Below, in pieces: positions 52,950-63,000 of a stretch of 64,000 nucleotides of DNA. The DNA is from an uncultured Myxococcales bacterium. Lineage in GTDB: Bacteria > Myxococcota_A > UBA9042. The DNA lies in the NCBI GenBank assembly GCA_903955385.1, contig CAJBNH010000149.1, forward strand, positions 1 through 64,000, in the 5' to 3' direction. The first letter of the stretch is position 1. Each line of letters starts with the position of its first letter. The position numbers and the translations under genes were made by a program. The notes under the pieces were generated by a model that saw only the letters and a list, made by a program, of their open reading frames with translations, did no database searches and had not been told where the DNA came from.

Positions 52950-55900
52950 TCAGCGGTCGTTCGTAGAGCAAATCACCCAGCCACCGACGGCCATCGCGTT
53001 GCTGGCGTCGTTCCATTGGCCATAGTCGCAGTTTCCGGACGATCCCGGGTAGCTGTACAGGCGATACGAGGTGTTGTTGTCACCGTTCGGCTCGTAGCCG
53101 GAGCAATTCGCGTTGTTGCTGTTCGAGATCCAGAAGCCGCACGGCGCACCCTTGCAGATACCCTGCCAATTGCCCAGCCCATTTGCACCGTTGTACTTGG
53201 GAAAGACGTTGATCACGTTCGGCACCTGGCCGCCGTTCTGCGCGCGAATGGCGAACGCGTGAGCCTGGTTGCGAGGCACGACGATCTCCATGCCATAGCT
53301 GTTGCACGCGCTCGCATAAGCGTTCTGGTCACCGCCCAAGCCGCCGTTGTTGATCCGCACCCAAGTGTACGGGCCCCCCGTGGTCGCCATGTCGCAGTAC
53401 GCCTGCACGGTCGGCTTGGGACCGGCACCATCGACATCGATGGGGTACACGCCCGATCCGGCCGACGGGTAATTCTGCTTGTACTGCAGGCAGGTCGCGG
53501 CGGTGGTCGGCGTGCAGGTCTTGCCGTCGCCTGTGAAGCCCTCCTTGCACTTGCACGTGAACGAGCCCGGCGAGTTGGCGCAGGTCGCATTCGCGCTGCA
53601 ACCCGCCGTACCATTGGCGCATTCGTCAACGTCGGTGCAGGTCTTGCCGTCGCCCGTGAAGCCGTCCTTGCACTTGCAGGTGAACGAGCCGGGCGAGTTG
53701 CCGCAGGCCGCGTTGGCGCTGCAACCAGCCGTTCCATTGGCGCATTCGTCCGCGTCGGTGCAGGTCTTGCCATCGCCCGTCCAGCCCGAGTTGCAGGTGC
53801 AGGTGTAGCTGCCCTCTTCGTTGGCGCAGGTCGCTTGGGTCGCGCAGTCGGCGGTGCCGGCCTTGCATTCGTCCAGATCGGCGCAGGTCAGGCCGTCGCC
53901 CGACCATCCGGCGTTGCAGGTGCACACCTTCTTCCCGACGGGGCCGATGGCGCAGGTCGCATAGCCGTCGCAGCCGCCGTTGCCGACCGCGCAGACGTCC
54001 TGGAACACCACCAGCGACCGCACGAACCAGCCGTAGCCCGGCACCTTCGGCTGGCACGAGGGAATCGTAAACCGCAGGCGGAGTTGGAACGTCTTGCCAG
54101 CGACGACACCCAGACCCAGCTGCGCCTTGCCCCACACCGCGCCGCTGGCCGGAAGGTTGCCCAGCGTTGTCCAGGTGCCACCGGCGATCGCGATCTGGAC
54201 CTGAGCGGTCGCCCCGCTGCCCCAAGAGCCAGCGCTCTCGAATCGCAGAAACACCGGAGAACCCGCAGGTAGCTTGGTCGCGTCGATCTGGGGCGAGTCC
54301 GCGGTCGCCGTCACCGCCGCCTGGCCGGCGCCGCAGGCCAGGTCCAGACCGTTGTGGACACCCAGCGTGCACGACGTCGGGTCGGTCGCCAGCTCGGTCG
54401 GCAACTGGGCCAGCTGCCAGCGGACCGGCGGTGCGCCTGCGGGAGGCTTGCCGCCTCCGCTGAGCTGCCACTGTCCGAACCCCTTGGAGTCGCACGAGAA
54501 GTCCTCAGCGAACGGCAGCGCGCCCACACCGCAGGTTTCGGTCAGCTTGGTGAACACGCAGCCCTTGCCGGGGTCGCAGGCGTCGGTGGTGCATCCCAAG
54601 CCGTCGTCACAGTCCTGCGGGGCGCCGATGCACGAGCCCTGTGCGCAGGTGTCGCCAACGGTGCACACGTTGCCGTCGTCGCAGGTCTGCTGCGACGGAG
54701 CTGACTCACAACCCTGCCCGTCTACACAGGTATCCTTGGTGCAAGGATTGCCGTCGTCGCAGGTGGCCGTGGTGCCGGCGCAGGTGCCTTGGGCGTTGCA
54801 GGTGTCGCCCTTGGTGCAGGGGTCTCCGTCGTCGCACGCGGCCAGCGTCGAGGTCGAAACGCAACCTTCGGCCCCCTCGCACGCGTCGGTGGTGCAGGGA
54901 TTGCCGTCGTCGCAGGTCAGCGGTGTGCCCTCGCAGTTGCCGTTGGTGCACGCGTCTTCCTGCGTGCAGGGGTCACTGTCGTCGCAGGCGCCGGTCGTGG
55001 GCAGGAAGGTGCAACCGTCCGCCGGAACACACGAATCGGTGGTGCAGGGATTGCCGTCACTGCACGGAATCGGCTCTCCCGAGCACTTGCCCTCCACGCA
55101 TCCGTCGCCTTGCGTGCAGGCGTCGCCGTCGTCGCACGGGGCGGTGGTGGCCGTCTTCAGACACCCGGCCGCACCGCCGCAGGTCGCCGTGTAGCAGGGG
55201 TCGTCGCTGATGCAGGCGGCGGGCGTGGGACCGTCGTCCGGCTCCTTGGACTCGTCGGTCAGTCCGTCGCAGTCGTTGTCCTGACCGTCGCACAGCTCTG
55301 GTGCGCTGCCTGAGGTGACGGCGCACGCGGTCAAGCCGTCGAGGGTGCACACCCGCTCTCCCGGGCAGGCGCCGGGCTTGCACGAGGTGCCCAGACCGGC
55401 GGCGATCGCTGAGGGGCTGCACGCGCATAGGCCAGAGACGGGGACACAGCGCTCGAGGTCGCCGCCCTCAGCCTTGGTCACCGACTTGCAGCCATACCCG
55501 GACGGGCACGCGCCCCCCGCACCGCACGAGGGCGCGCAGAACCAGCCGTTGGCGCCCTGCCCACCTTGCAAATCGACGCACGCGGCTTGCGGGTCGATGG
55601 TGGACGCACACTTGTCCGACGTGGCACAGGGGTCGCACGCCTTGGGCCACTTGTGGACGCAAAGGTCCTGCACTTGCACGGGGGTGCCGGCAGCGTCGGT
55701 CTTCAGCACGGTCGAGCACAGCTCGTCGGCGCCGCACTGACCCGCAACGCACGGCAATGCACAGGTATTGCCCTCAGGTCGCGGCGTGCAGGCGCTCTGC
55801 GCGGGGCAGTCGTCGTTGGTGACGCAGGGGCAACCGGCCACTCCCGGACAGTTGAGGCTGGTCTCTGCGTCGTCGCCCAAGCTGTCGCCGCCGTCCGCCG

Positions 55901-56006
55901 TCGCGGGGTCCGAACCCTCAGCCGCGGTTCCGCCGCACGACACCGCAAACAACGCCAGACAGCAAGCGATCAGGCCCAGTTCCATGCGCGGCAGAGGTCG
56001 GATCAT
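52950..56006 (-). CDS. Large lipoprotein, EGF-like and fibrinogen-like, paralogue
   Basis: The 1018-residue product has the same order of parts as the next gene: lipobox (AVSC), [15 protein letters not shown] module, [14 protein letters not shown], CDDGNxCT repeats, beta-sandwich, three or four [17 protein letters not shown]-like units, and a C-terminal fibrinogen-like domain ([19 protein letters not shown]). In this protein the last domain ends in a longer Asn/Ser-rich part with Trp and Cys residues. ATG 56006 follows AGGGGAG; ATG 55985 is an alternative. Two EGF-like units repeat the segment [18 protein letters not shown] almost exactly, which suggests recent duplication. Confidence 0.85.
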   Translation of the reverse strand: MIRPLPRMELGLIACCLALFAVSCGGTAAEGSDPATADGGDSLGDDAETSLNCPGVAGCPCVTNDDCPAQSACTPRPEGNTCALPCVAGQCGADELCSTVLKTDAAGTPVQVQDLCVHKWPKACDPCATSDKCASTIDPQAACVDLQGGQGANGWFCAPSCGAGGACPSGYGCKSVTKAEGGDLERCVPVSGLCACSPSAIAAGLGTSCKPGACPGERVCTLDGLTACAVTSGSAPELCDGQDNDCDGLTDESKEPDDGPTPAACISDDPCYTATCGGAAGCLKTATTAPCDDGDACTQGDGCVEGKCSGEPIPCSDGNPCTTDSCVPADGCTFLPTTGACDDSDPCTQEDACTNGNCEGTPLTCDDGNPCTTDACEGAEGCVSTSTLAACDDGDPCTKGDTCNAQGTCAGTTATCDDGNPCTKDTCVDGQGCESAPSQQTCDDGNVCTVGDTCAQGSCIGAPQDCDDGLGCTTDACDPGKGCVFTKLTETCGVGALPFAEDFSCDSKGFGQWQLSGGGKPPAGAPPVRWQLAQLPTELATDPTSCTLGVHNGLDLACGAGQAAVTATADSPQIDATKLPAGSPVFLRFESAGSWGSGATAQVQIAIAGGTWTTLGNLPASGAVWGKAQLGLGVVAGKTFQLRLRFTIPSCQPKVPGYGWFVRSLVVFQDVCAVGNGGCDGYATCAIGPVGKKVCTCNAGWSGDGLTCADLDECKAGTADCATQATCANEEGSYTCTCNSGWTGDGKTCTDADECANGTAGCSANAACGNSPGSFTCKCKDGFTGDGKTCTDVDECANGTAGCSANATCANSPGSFTCKCKEGFTGDGKTCTPTTAATCLQYKQNYPSAGSGVYPIDVDGAGPKPTVQAYCDMATTGGPYTWVRINNGGLGGDQNAYASACNSYGMEIVVPRNQAHAFAIRAQNGGQVPNVINVFPKYNGANGLGNWQGICKGAPCGFWISNSNNANCSGYEPNGDNNTSYRLYSYPGSSGNCDYGQWNDASNAMAVGGWVICSTNDR

Positions 56007-56117
56007 CGGCTCCCCTCAGTCCGGCGCGATGGCTCCGGCAAGTGCAGCAAAGCGTACCAGAGAAGGGGGTCGCTTCAAGGTGTCTCGACGCGCAAAGGCC
56101 CCTGCTTTCGCGCAGAG

Positions 56118-56795
56118 TCAGCGCGTCGCCAACCACGCCGCCAACGACGCCACGCCGGCCCGCACCGCTTCGCTGTTGCCCGCCACGGCGCCCTGCTCGA
56201 TGCCGCGTGCGATGTCACTGGCGTCCAGAAATCCGTAGGTTGCGCACGATCCTTTGATGCGATGCCCCATGCGGGCACAGGTCTCGAGGTCGCCCGCGTC
56301 CACCGCGGCGGTCAAGGCGGCGACGTCGTCCTGGCGACGGCGCAGGAACACGGCAAGCAGCTGGGCGATCGCCGGATCGACCGAAGGGGTCGCGACCGAA
56401 GGCTCTGTCTCCCCCGGACGGCGCCCCGCCAGTCGCTCGACCAGCGCGAGCAACTCCGCTTTCCGCATGGGCTTCAGCGCCACCTCTGTCCAAGGGTCGC
56501 GCGCCAAGGTGGCCGCCGCGTCGTCCGGCGTTCCCGCCGTCAGGGCGACCACCGGCACCGGCGGCAATCCGGCCTCGCGCTCGTGCTGGCGAAGCTGGCG
56601 CAGCGCACCGGGACCGTCGAGCACCGGCATGTGCACGTCCATCAACACCAGGTCAAACAGGCCGTTGCGCGCGGCCGTCACCGCCTGACGCCCGTCCTCG
56701 GCTTCGGTCACCGAGCACGTGGACGACAGCCAGGCGCGCAGGACCAGGCGTTGGTCCGGGGCGTCGTCAACCAGCAGGATGCGGGGGGTAGACAT
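56118..56795 (-). CDS. Receiver-Hpt two-domain protein
   Basis: The 225-residue product has a receiver (Asp10/Asp11, acceptor Asp53 in LMDVHMP, Lys108 in LKPM) fused to a C-terminal histidine phosphotransfer domain with His178 in RMGHRIKGSCATYG. It may relay phosphate between a hybrid kinase and a regulator. The start at ATG 56795 has a weak ribosome binding site; the upstream extension is unlike a receiver. The gene precedes the two large lipoprotein genes in the same direction by 111 bases; no kinase is adjacent. Confidence 0.88.
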   Translation of the reverse strand: MSTPRILLVDDAPDQRLVLRAWLSSTCSVTEAEDGRQAVTAARNGLFDLVLMDVHMPVLDGPGALRQLRQHEREAGLPPVPVVALTAGTPDDAAATLARDPWTEVALKPMRKAELLALVERLAGRRPGETEPSVATPSVDPAIAQLLAVFLRRRQDDVAALTAAVDAGDLETCARMGHRIKGSCATYGFLDASDIARGIEQGAVAGNSEAVRAGVASLAAWLATR

Positions 56796-56937
56796 GGGCG
56801 GATGATCTACGGGTTTCGCGGGTGAAACAAGGCCAGCGACTGTCCACAGCCCATCTGAAGGCCACGTTTGACCCGCTCCCCCGCCAAGCGTACACACGGA
56901 AGAGGCCATCGACTTGGCCCACGGTTGGGAGGGTGTC

Positions 56938-58128
56938 ATGCGCAGCGCGAGACTCGTCCAAGTGCTCGCTTGGCTCACCTTGTCCGGCTTGTCACTGAGC
57001 GGTTGCACCGGCGCCAAGCAAGACGAGCCCGACGGTCAGGCGACGGTGGCCGACACCCTGGACGCGGACGCCTCGCTGGACGACGTGGCGGATGTTCCAC
57101 AACTACCCGATACATCCGTTGTTCCCGATGCGGATGCCGTGGACGTCGATGCGCCCGGCACCGACGCGGTTGCAGAGGTTTACGACGAAGCGGAAGGGTC
57201 CGACACCCCCGGTTTTGAGCCCAACTGTGTTGTCGAACCGGGCAGTTACGGGTGCCCGTGCAAGTCGAACGACGACTGCGAAACCGACCTGTGCGGTCCG
57301 AGCCCACACGCCGAAGGGTGGGTCTGCACGGTCGAGTGCCCCTACCAGTGCGACTGCTCGAAGCGCTTCCCGTGTGAGGACGACCCGTCGCCGTTCGTCA
57401 AGCTCTGCAACCCCTGCACCGCCAACGTGGAGTGCGATTCGCCGGGCAACAGCGGCGCGCGCTGCGTGTCGCTTGGCAACGACGGCGCCTTCTGCGGCAC
57501 GGCCTGCCAGACCGACGACGACTGTCCGTTCGGCTACCCGTGCAAGGACTCGCTGGACGTCGCTGGCCAGACCAGCAAGCAGTGCGTCGTCCCCGACGGC
57601 GGCGTGTGCACGTGCAGCGAAGCGGCCATGTTGCTGGAGCTGAGCACCGAGTGCTTCGTCACCACCGACGGCGTCACCTGCGAAGGCAAGCGCACGTGTC
57701 TGGGGGGCGACAAGCCCGGGGCTCCCGTCGGTGGCGGCCTGACCGCATGTTCGGCACCCCCACCCTCCCCCGAGGTCTGCAACAGCGCCGACGACGACTG
57801 CGACGGCATGATCGACGAGGGCACCTGCGACGACGGCAATCCCTGCACCGACGATTTCTGCGGCGGACCGGACGGTTGCCAGTACGAGAACAACGCGCAG
57901 CCGTGCGACGCCGACGGGTCGGTCTGCACGTCCGCCGACCTGTGCATCGACGGCCAGTGCGCCCCCGGACCAGCGCTCGCGTGCGACGACAAGAACGCTT
58001 GCACGACGGACAGCTGCGACAAGTCCGCAGGGTGCCTGCACAAACCGGTGACAGGGGCTGCCTGCGACGACGGCGACCCCGCGACATCGAACACGAAGTG
58101 CCTCGACGGGTTGTGCGTGGGCAGTTGA
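56938..58128 (+). CDS. Cys-rich lipoprotein of the same family
   Basis: The 396-residue product has a lipobox (LSGC), acidic Thr/Asp stalk, and a Cys-rich N-terminal module (SYGCPCKSNDDC) like the two large paralogues, then CNSADDDCDGMIDE and CDDGNPCT repeats. It lacks the EGF and fibrinogen-like parts, so it is like a short version of the same architecture. ATG 56938 has GGAGG five bases upstream. It is divergent from the receiver-Hpt gene. Function unknown. Confidence 0.82.
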   Translation: MRSARLVQVLAWLTLSGLSLSGCTGAKQDEPDGQATVADTLDADASLDDVADVPQLPDTSVVPDADAVDVDAPGTDAVAEVYDEAEGSDTPGFEPNCVVEPGSYGCPCKSNDDCETDLCGPSPHAEGWVCTVECPYQCDCSKRFPCEDDPSPFVKLCNPCTANVECDSPGNSGARCVSLGNDGAFCGTACQTDDDCPFGYPCKDSLDVAGQTSKQCVVPDGGVCTCSEAAMLLELSTECFVTTDGVTCEGKRTCLGGDKPGAPVGGGLTACSAPPPSPEVCNSADDDCDGMIDEGTCDDGNPCTDDFCGGPDGCQYENNAQPCDADGSVCTSADLCIDGQCAPGPALACDDKNACTTDSCDKSAGCLHKPVTGAACDDGDPATSNTKCLDGLCVGS

Positions 58129-58169
58129 GCGGATAGCGTGCGGCCTCTCTCCCTGACTCCCGAGGCCCC

Positions 58170-60308
58170 ATGACCGACTCCCCCGCGGCGACGCAGCCCA
58201 CGGCCCACGACAACCCGCTGCTGCAACACGCGAATTCCCGCTGGACGGTGCCGCGCTACGACGCCATTCGCGCCGAACACGTCGAACCCGCCATGCGCGT
58301 GCTACTGACGGCGGTGACGGCCGAGCTGGAAGTGATCGAGGCCCAGGCGCGCCCCGACTGGCCGTCGCTCGTCGAGCCGATCGAGCGCCTGAGCGACCGC
58401 CTGGAGCTGACCTGGGGCGCCGTCGGGCACCTGCTGGCCGTACGCAACTCGCCCGAGCTGCGCGCCGCCCACGAGGTCATGCAGGCGCCGGTCGTCGAAT
58501 TCTCGATGCGGCTGGCCCAGAGTCGGCCGATCTATCAGGCGTTTCGCGCCCTTCGTGATGGTCCCGAGGGCCGCGACCTCGACCCGGCGCAGCGGCGCAT
58601 CGTCGCCTCGTGGGTGCGCGATGCCGACGAGAGCGGCGTCGGGCTCGACGGACTGGAGCGGGACCGCTTCAACGCCCTGCAGCTCGAACTCGCCGAGCTG
58701 GGAACGACCTTTGCCGACCACGTATTGGACGCTACCAAGGCCTGGACGCTGGACCTGACGACGCAGGCGGATGTCGAGGGGTTGCCGATCAGCCTGTTGC
58801 GCCTGACGTCGCAGCAAGCCCGCGCCGACGGGGTACCGGGGGCGCGCGAGGGCGACGACGACCCGACGGCCGGTCCGTGGCGCGTGACGCTGGATGGGCC
58901 GTGCGTGGTGCCGTTCCTGCAACACAGCCGCCGCCGCGACCTGCGCGAGGCCGTCTACCGCGCCTACGTCACGCGAGCGAGCGAAGGGGCGTTGGACAAC
59001 CAGCCGCTGCTGAAGCGGATCTTGAGCGTGCGGCAAGAGCTGGCGCGCATGTTGGGCTTTGCCGACTACGCCGAGCTGAGTCTGTCGTCGAAGATGGCCC
59101 CGGACGGCGCAACGGTGGCGCGGCTGCTGGAGGAGCTGCGGCTGGCGGGCTACGACGCAGCACAGCGAGATCTGCAAGACCTGCGCGGCCTTGCGATGTC
59201 GCAGCACGCGCCCGAGGCCGACCATCTGCGCCACTGGGACATCGGCTTCTGGGCCGAGCGGCTGCGCGAAGACCGCTACGACTTCAGCGAAGAGGACTTG
59301 CGCCCGTACTTTCCCCTGCACCGCGTGCTCGAAGGCCTGTTCGCTCTCGCATCGCGGCTATTCGGCGTGACGATTCGCGCCGCCGACGGGCAGGTGCCGA
59401 CGTGGCACGCAGACGTGCGGTTCTTCGAGGTGCTGAACGAGGACGGCGAGGCCATTGCCGCGTTCTACCTCGACCCTTACAGCCGCCCCTCGGAAAAGCG
59501 TGGCGGCGCTTGGATGAGCGACGTCGTCAACCGCACCACGACGTTTGGCGGGCTGCGACTGCCGGTCGCCAGTCTGGCGTGCAACCAGTCGCCGCCGTTG
59601 GGCAACCAGCCGTCGCTGATGACGATCTCCGAGATCGAGACGCTGTTTCACGAGTTCGGCCACGGCCTGCAGCACATGCTGACGCGCGTGGACCAGGGTC
59701 TGGCCTCGGGCATCCGCAACATCGAGTGGGACGCTGTGGAATTGCCCAGCCAATTCATGGAGAACTGGTGCTACCACCGCGAGACGCTGCTCGGGCTGTC
59801 GGGTCACTTTCAGACCGGCGAGCCGCTGCCCGATGAGCTGTTCGCGCGCATCACGGCCGCCCGCACCTTCCGCGCCGGCAGCGACCTGCTGCGTCAGGTG
59901 ATGCTCGCGTCGACCGACTTGCAGCTGCACCAAGCCTCGGGTCCCGGCGAGCCCGCCGACGCCTTTCAGGTCTATCGCCGCGTCGCTGAGCGCACGACGG
60001 TCCTGCCGCCGCTGCCCGAGGACCGCTTCCTGTGCAGCTTTACCCACATCTTCGCGGGCGGGTACGCGGCGGGCTATTACAGCTACAAGTGGGCAGAAGT
60101 CCTCAGCGCCGATGCCTTTGCCGCGTTTGAAGAGGCCGGTCTGGACGACGCCGAAGCCATGGCCGCTACCGGCAGGCGCTTTCGCGACACGGTGCTGGCG
60201 CTGGGGGGCAGCATGCATCCCACTGAAGTCTTTCGGGCATTTCGCGGCCGCGACCCCTCCAGCCAGGCGCTGTTGCGACACGCGGGACTGACCGGCGGCG
60301 ATCGGTAA
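58170..60308 (+). CDS. prlC: M3 family oligopeptidase (PrlC-like)
   Basis: The 712-residue product is an M3 metallopeptidase with the zinc motif HEFGH at 494-498 (LFHEFGHGLQHML) and downstream Glu region NIEWDAVELPSQFMENW, of the oligopeptidase A/dipeptidyl carboxypeptidase branch. It degrades short peptides in the cytosol (signal-peptide remnants in PrlC). Length fits. There is no signal peptide. ATG 58170 follows the upstream lipoprotein gene by 41 bases. It converges on the next gene with a 1-base gap. Confidence 0.92.
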   Translation: MTDSPAATQPTAHDNPLLQHANSRWTVPRYDAIRAEHVEPAMRVLLTAVTAELEVIEAQARPDWPSLVEPIERLSDRLELTWGAVGHLLAVRNSPELRAAHEVMQAPVVEFSMRLAQSRPIYQAFRALRDGPEGRDLDPAQRRIVASWVRDADESGVGLDGLERDRFNALQLELAELGTTFADHVLDATKAWTLDLTTQADVEGLPISLLRLTSQQARADGVPGAREGDDDPTAGPWRVTLDGPCVVPFLQHSRRRDLREAVYRAYVTRASEGALDNQPLLKRILSVRQELARMLGFADYAELSLSSKMAPDGATVARLLEELRLAGYDAAQRDLQDLRGLAMSQHAPEADHLRHWDIGFWAERLREDRYDFSEEDLRPYFPLHRVLEGLFALASRLFGVTIRAADGQVPTWHADVRFFEVLNEDGEAIAAFYLDPYSRPSEKRGGAWMSDVVNRTTTFGGLRLPVASLACNQSPPLGNQPSLMTISEIETLFHEFGHGLQHMLTRVDQGLASGIRNIEWDAVELPSQFMENWCYHRETLLGLSGHFQTGEPLPDELFARITAARTFRAGSDLLRQVMLASTDLQLHQASGPGEPADAFQVYRRVAERTTVLPPLPEDRFLCSFTHIFAGGYAAGYYSYKWAEVLSADAFAAFEEAGLDDAEAMAATGRRFRDTVLALGGSMHPTEVFRAFRGRDPSSQALLRHAGLTGGDR

Positions 60309-60309
60309 C

Positions 60310-61569
60310 CTAGCCGCTGCACCCGGGAATCGGCGCGTGGTCGCAGGCTGGCTGACCGTCGTAGTCCTGGCAGGCGTCGGCGGTGCACGGGTCATTGTCG
60401 TCGCAGACGTTGTTGGCGCTCAACACGCACATGCCGCCGTGACAGACCGCCTCGCTGCACGCATCCGGGGTGCCGCACCAGGCGCCGTCGTCCTCGTTCT
60501 CGGTCAAGCAGCTGCCGGTCGCCTTGTCGCAGGTGTCGATGGTGCAGTCGTTGCCGTCCTCACACGAGATGCTGGTGCCGATGCACGTTCCGCCGCTGCA
60601 GACATCGTCGTGGGTGCAGGCACTTCCGTCGTCGCACGGGCTGGAGTCGTCGGCCACCGCGCCCAAGCACGCGCCGTTGATGCAGGTATCGCCTGAGGTG
60701 CACGGCTCGCCATCGTCGCACGCCGGGTTGCCGTCGACGGCGACATTGTCGCAGCCCCAGTCGGGGTTGCAGCTGTCGATGGTGCACGAGTCGTTGTCGT
60801 CACAGGTGTCGACGAAGGCGCCCACGCAGACGCCTGAGACGCAGGTCTCGTCGTAAGTGCACTCGTCCTCGTCCCAGCACCACTCGCCGTCCGGCCAGTT
60901 GCCTGAGGGCTTGCACACCCCGCCCTCGCACGCCGCAGACTGACACTCGACGCCCGAATCGCACTCGACGCCGTCCGAAGTCGCAGCGCTTTCACAACCG
61001 CCGGTCGACGGGTCGCAGAAGTCGTCGGTGCAAGGGTTGCCGTCCTCGCAGTCCACCGAATCGACCTCGCATACGCCCGCAACACACTGATTGCTGTGGC
61101 ACAAGTCGCCCTCGCTGGCGCCGCAGTCCAGGTCGCTCTGGCAGCCGCACAGCAGCTGGAAGTCGTCGCAGCAGTCGCCCGATTCCTCGCACCAACTGTC
61201 GCAGTAGCAGTACTCGGCCTCGCCGCCACAGTTGCCGGCGCAAGAGTAGGGGCCGGGTTCGGGTTCGCTGCCGGTGTCGGTGTCGGTGTCGACCGCGATG
61301 TCCGTGCCGGTGTCGGCCGTGGTGTCGACCTCTGCGTCATCGGCTTGGTCGGTCTCTACATCCACAGTGGAGTCAGGGGCTTCTGCAGTGTCCCCCGCGG
61401 TGTCGGTGGGCGTCGCGTCTTCTGCAGCGTCCAGCGCGTCGTCGCCCAGGCCGTCGTCGGCATCCAGGTCGCTGGCCGTCGGGGTCGACGAGTCGGTGCT
61501 GCCAGAGCAGGCCGCCATCCCGAACACCGCAAGCAAGCCAAAGGAGGAAACGAAGAAGCGAAGTCGCAC
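60310..61569 (-). CDS. Lipoprotein with somatomedin-B-like domain
   Basis: The 419-residue product starts with GTG 61569, six bases after a perfect AGGAGG; a longer frame from GTG 61590 would hide that site. It has a lipobox (MAAC, Cys21), an acidic Thr/Asp stalk (about 25-108), and an eight-Cys domain at 110-141 with the spacing C-x3-C-x6-C-x-C-D-x2-C-x5-CC-x6-C, which fits the somatomedin B pattern. CDDGNxCT-type repeats follow to the end. Somatomedin B domains are best known from animals, and bacterial copies in this setting are of interest. Function unknown. Confidence 0.8.
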   Translation of the reverse strand: MRLRFFVSSFGLLAVFGMAACSGSTDSSTPTASDLDADDGLGDDALDAAEDATPTDTAGDTAEAPDSTVDVETDQADDAEVDTTADTGTDIAVDTDTDTGSEPEPGPYSCAGNCGGEAEYCYCDSWCEESGDCCDDFQLLCGCQSDLDCGASEGDLCHSNQCVAGVCEVDSVDCEDGNPCTDDFCDPSTGGCESAATSDGVECDSGVECQSAACEGGVCKPSGNWPDGEWCWDEDECTYDETCVSGVCVGAFVDTCDDNDSCTIDSCNPDWGCDNVAVDGNPACDDGEPCTSGDTCINGACLGAVADDSSPCDDGSACTHDDVCSGGTCIGTSISCEDGNDCTIDTCDKATGSCLTENEDDGAWCGTPDACSEAVCHGGMCVLSANNVCDDNDPCTADACQDYDGQPACDHAPIPGCSG

Positions 61570-61639
61570 GGCACCCCTCCTGGCCTTCACGGCGCAAGGG
61601 AGCGTGCAGCATGCCGACCCCGGCCGACTGCGGCAAGCG

Positions 61640-62116
61640 TCAGGCAGGCGTCGTCGATACCAACCGCCGCACGGCAGCCAGCGACTCCTGGGCGTGGGCG
61701 CCCATGCGAATCCGCGAGTCGAACACCAGTCGCACCGCGCCCTTGCGGTCGATCACGAACGTGATCCGCCCCGCCAGCAGCGTGAAGGCGCGCGGCACGC
61801 CGTACTGCCCGTGCACCTTGGCGTCGGGGTCGCTCAGCAGCGTGAAGGGCAGCCGGTGATGACTCGCAAACCCCTGATGGCTGTCCGAATCGTCGATGCT
61901 GACGCCCACCACGGTGGCGCCCGCGTCGGTGAAGTCCTGATACGCGTCGCGAAACGCACAGGCTTGGGCGGTGCAACCGGCCGTCTCGTCCTTGGGATAG
62001 AAGTAGAGGACCACGGGGCCCTTGGCGTACACGTCGGACAGACGCACGGGCACGCCGTTGGCGTCGGGCAGCGTGAAGTCGGGGGCGGGGTCACCTTCGC
62101 GGATTTTGTGGCTCAT
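61640..62116 (-). CDS. bcp: Peroxiredoxin Bcp/PrxQ
   Basis: The 158-residue product is a BCP/PrxQ peroxiredoxin with DETAGCTAQACAFRD, the peroxidatic Cys48 and resolving Cys53 in the same helix. It reduces peroxides with thioredoxin as donor, in the cytosol. The start ATG 62116 overlaps the stop of the 80-residue upstream frame (ATGA). A second repair enzyme, MsrB, is encoded at the right edge. Confidence 0.93.
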   Translation of the reverse strand: MSHKIREGDPAPDFTLPDANGVPVRLSDVYAKGPVVLYFYPKDETAGCTAQACAFRDAYQDFTDAGATVVGVSIDDSDSHQGFASHHRLPFTLLSDPDAKVHGQYGVPRAFTLLAGRITFVIDRKGAVRLVFDSRIRMGAHAQESLAAVRRLVSTTPA

Positions 62117-62355
62117 GCTTGGTTCGATGCGGCATCGGCTGCGGCAGGTGCGGCGGGCGATTCAGCGTCGCATTCCGGCGGTGGCGCAGGGTCGACGTCT
62201 TCCAGCGGCTTCATGGCAACGCCTCGTTTTTCTTGGGCGATGTCCTCGCCGCCGAGCTCTCCCGACGTGTCAACCTCAACGCGACCGAGCGTCAGCGTGG
62301 TGATCACCGGCGCCAAGGCACCGGCCAAGGCCCGCCGCATCGCGAGAATTCCCAT
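62113..62355 (-). CDS. Small protein coupled to bcp
   Basis: The 80-residue frame starts at ATG 62355 with a weak ribosome binding site (ATG 62340 is an alternative) and ends in the ATGA overlap with bcp. The product has a hydrophobic N-terminal stretch (LAGALAPVITTLTLG), then an acidic, Pro/Ala-rich C-terminus with one Cys. I do not recognise it. The overlap suggests translational coupling with bcp. Confidence 0.45.
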   Translation of the reverse strand: MGILAMRRALAGALAPVITTLTLGRVEVDTSGELGGEDIAQEKRGVAMKPLEDVDPAPPPECDAESPAAPAAADAASNQA

Positions 62356-62438
62356 GGCAGTCGTCCTGTTCGCGCCCCGTTGCGGCGTCGACCCATGCAA
62401 GGTAGGAGGGGGAGGCGCCGTCGCCAAGGGTTGCCCTG

Positions 62439-62477
62439 CATGTGGAATTTCGCTACATGTGTGGAAATTTGCGACAT
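62439..62477. promoter_or_regulatory. Tandem imperfect operator-like repeats
   Basis: Two 17-base segments (GTGGAATTTCGCTACAT at 62442-62458; GTGGAAATTTGCGACAT at 62461-62477) agree at 14 of 17 positions with a 19-base period, and each is part of a short inverted repeat (CATGT...ACATG for the first). They lie in the 239-base divergent gap between the bcp unit and a small lipoprotein, so they may bind a regulator of one or both. Confidence 0.45.
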
Positions 62478-62594
62478 CACCCTTGCCAGTGCGGCACCTC
62501 GCCTTGACCAAGATCGCTTCTACTTCTGAGCACTTCCGAAACGCCGCGGGGATGGCACACTCCTTGCTCCTGAAACTGCCGGGAGGAACTCTGC

Positions 62595-62936
62595 ATGGTC
62601 GACCGCCGCTGCCACCTGCTCTGCCTGATCGTCTGCCTGCTGGGCCTGACGCTGGTCACGGGCTGCATCGTCAACCCGGTGCCGACGCCGGGACCGTACG
62701 ACCTGACCAACAACAAGAACGACGTGAAGACGGACGACATGGGCGGCTCCGGGATTGACGCCACCGCCTACGACGCATGGGGCGACGCGACATCGCCGGG
62801 CGGAACCGACTCGTCCGACTTTGCCGACTGCGTGGCCTCTCCCGAGGATGCGACGCCAACCGACGCGGCCGATGACGTGACAGCTACGGAAGATGAGGAC
62901 TCAGAGACCGATGAGGTGTCATCCCGCACCCCTTGA
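62595..62936 (+). CDS. Small acidic lipoprotein
   Basis: The 113-residue product has a signal peptide and lipobox (VTGC, Cys24), then an Asp/Thr/Ser-rich acidic stalk with one later Cys and no recognised domain. It looks like the stalk of the larger lipoproteins without a module. ATG 62595 has GGAGG eight bases upstream. A frameshifted remnant of a longer gene is possible, but no conserved sequence follows. Confidence 0.6.
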   Translation: MVDRRCHLLCLIVCLLGLTLVTGCIVNPVPTPGPYDLTNNKNDVKTDDMGGSGIDATAYDAWGDATSPGGTDSSDFADCVASPEDATPTDAADDVTATEDEDSETDEVSSRTP

Positions 62937-63000
62937 ATCCCGCCTCGCTCCCGGCCATCCTGCAACCGGCGTCTGGACTTTCCCCTTCGCCGGAGTTCCC

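Noticed and set aside
50608-54272. Long rightward frames opposite the EGF-like lipoproteins
   Set aside because: Same reason: antisense of Cys-rich repeats. Apparent Ala/Gly/Arg proteins have no domains or start signals.
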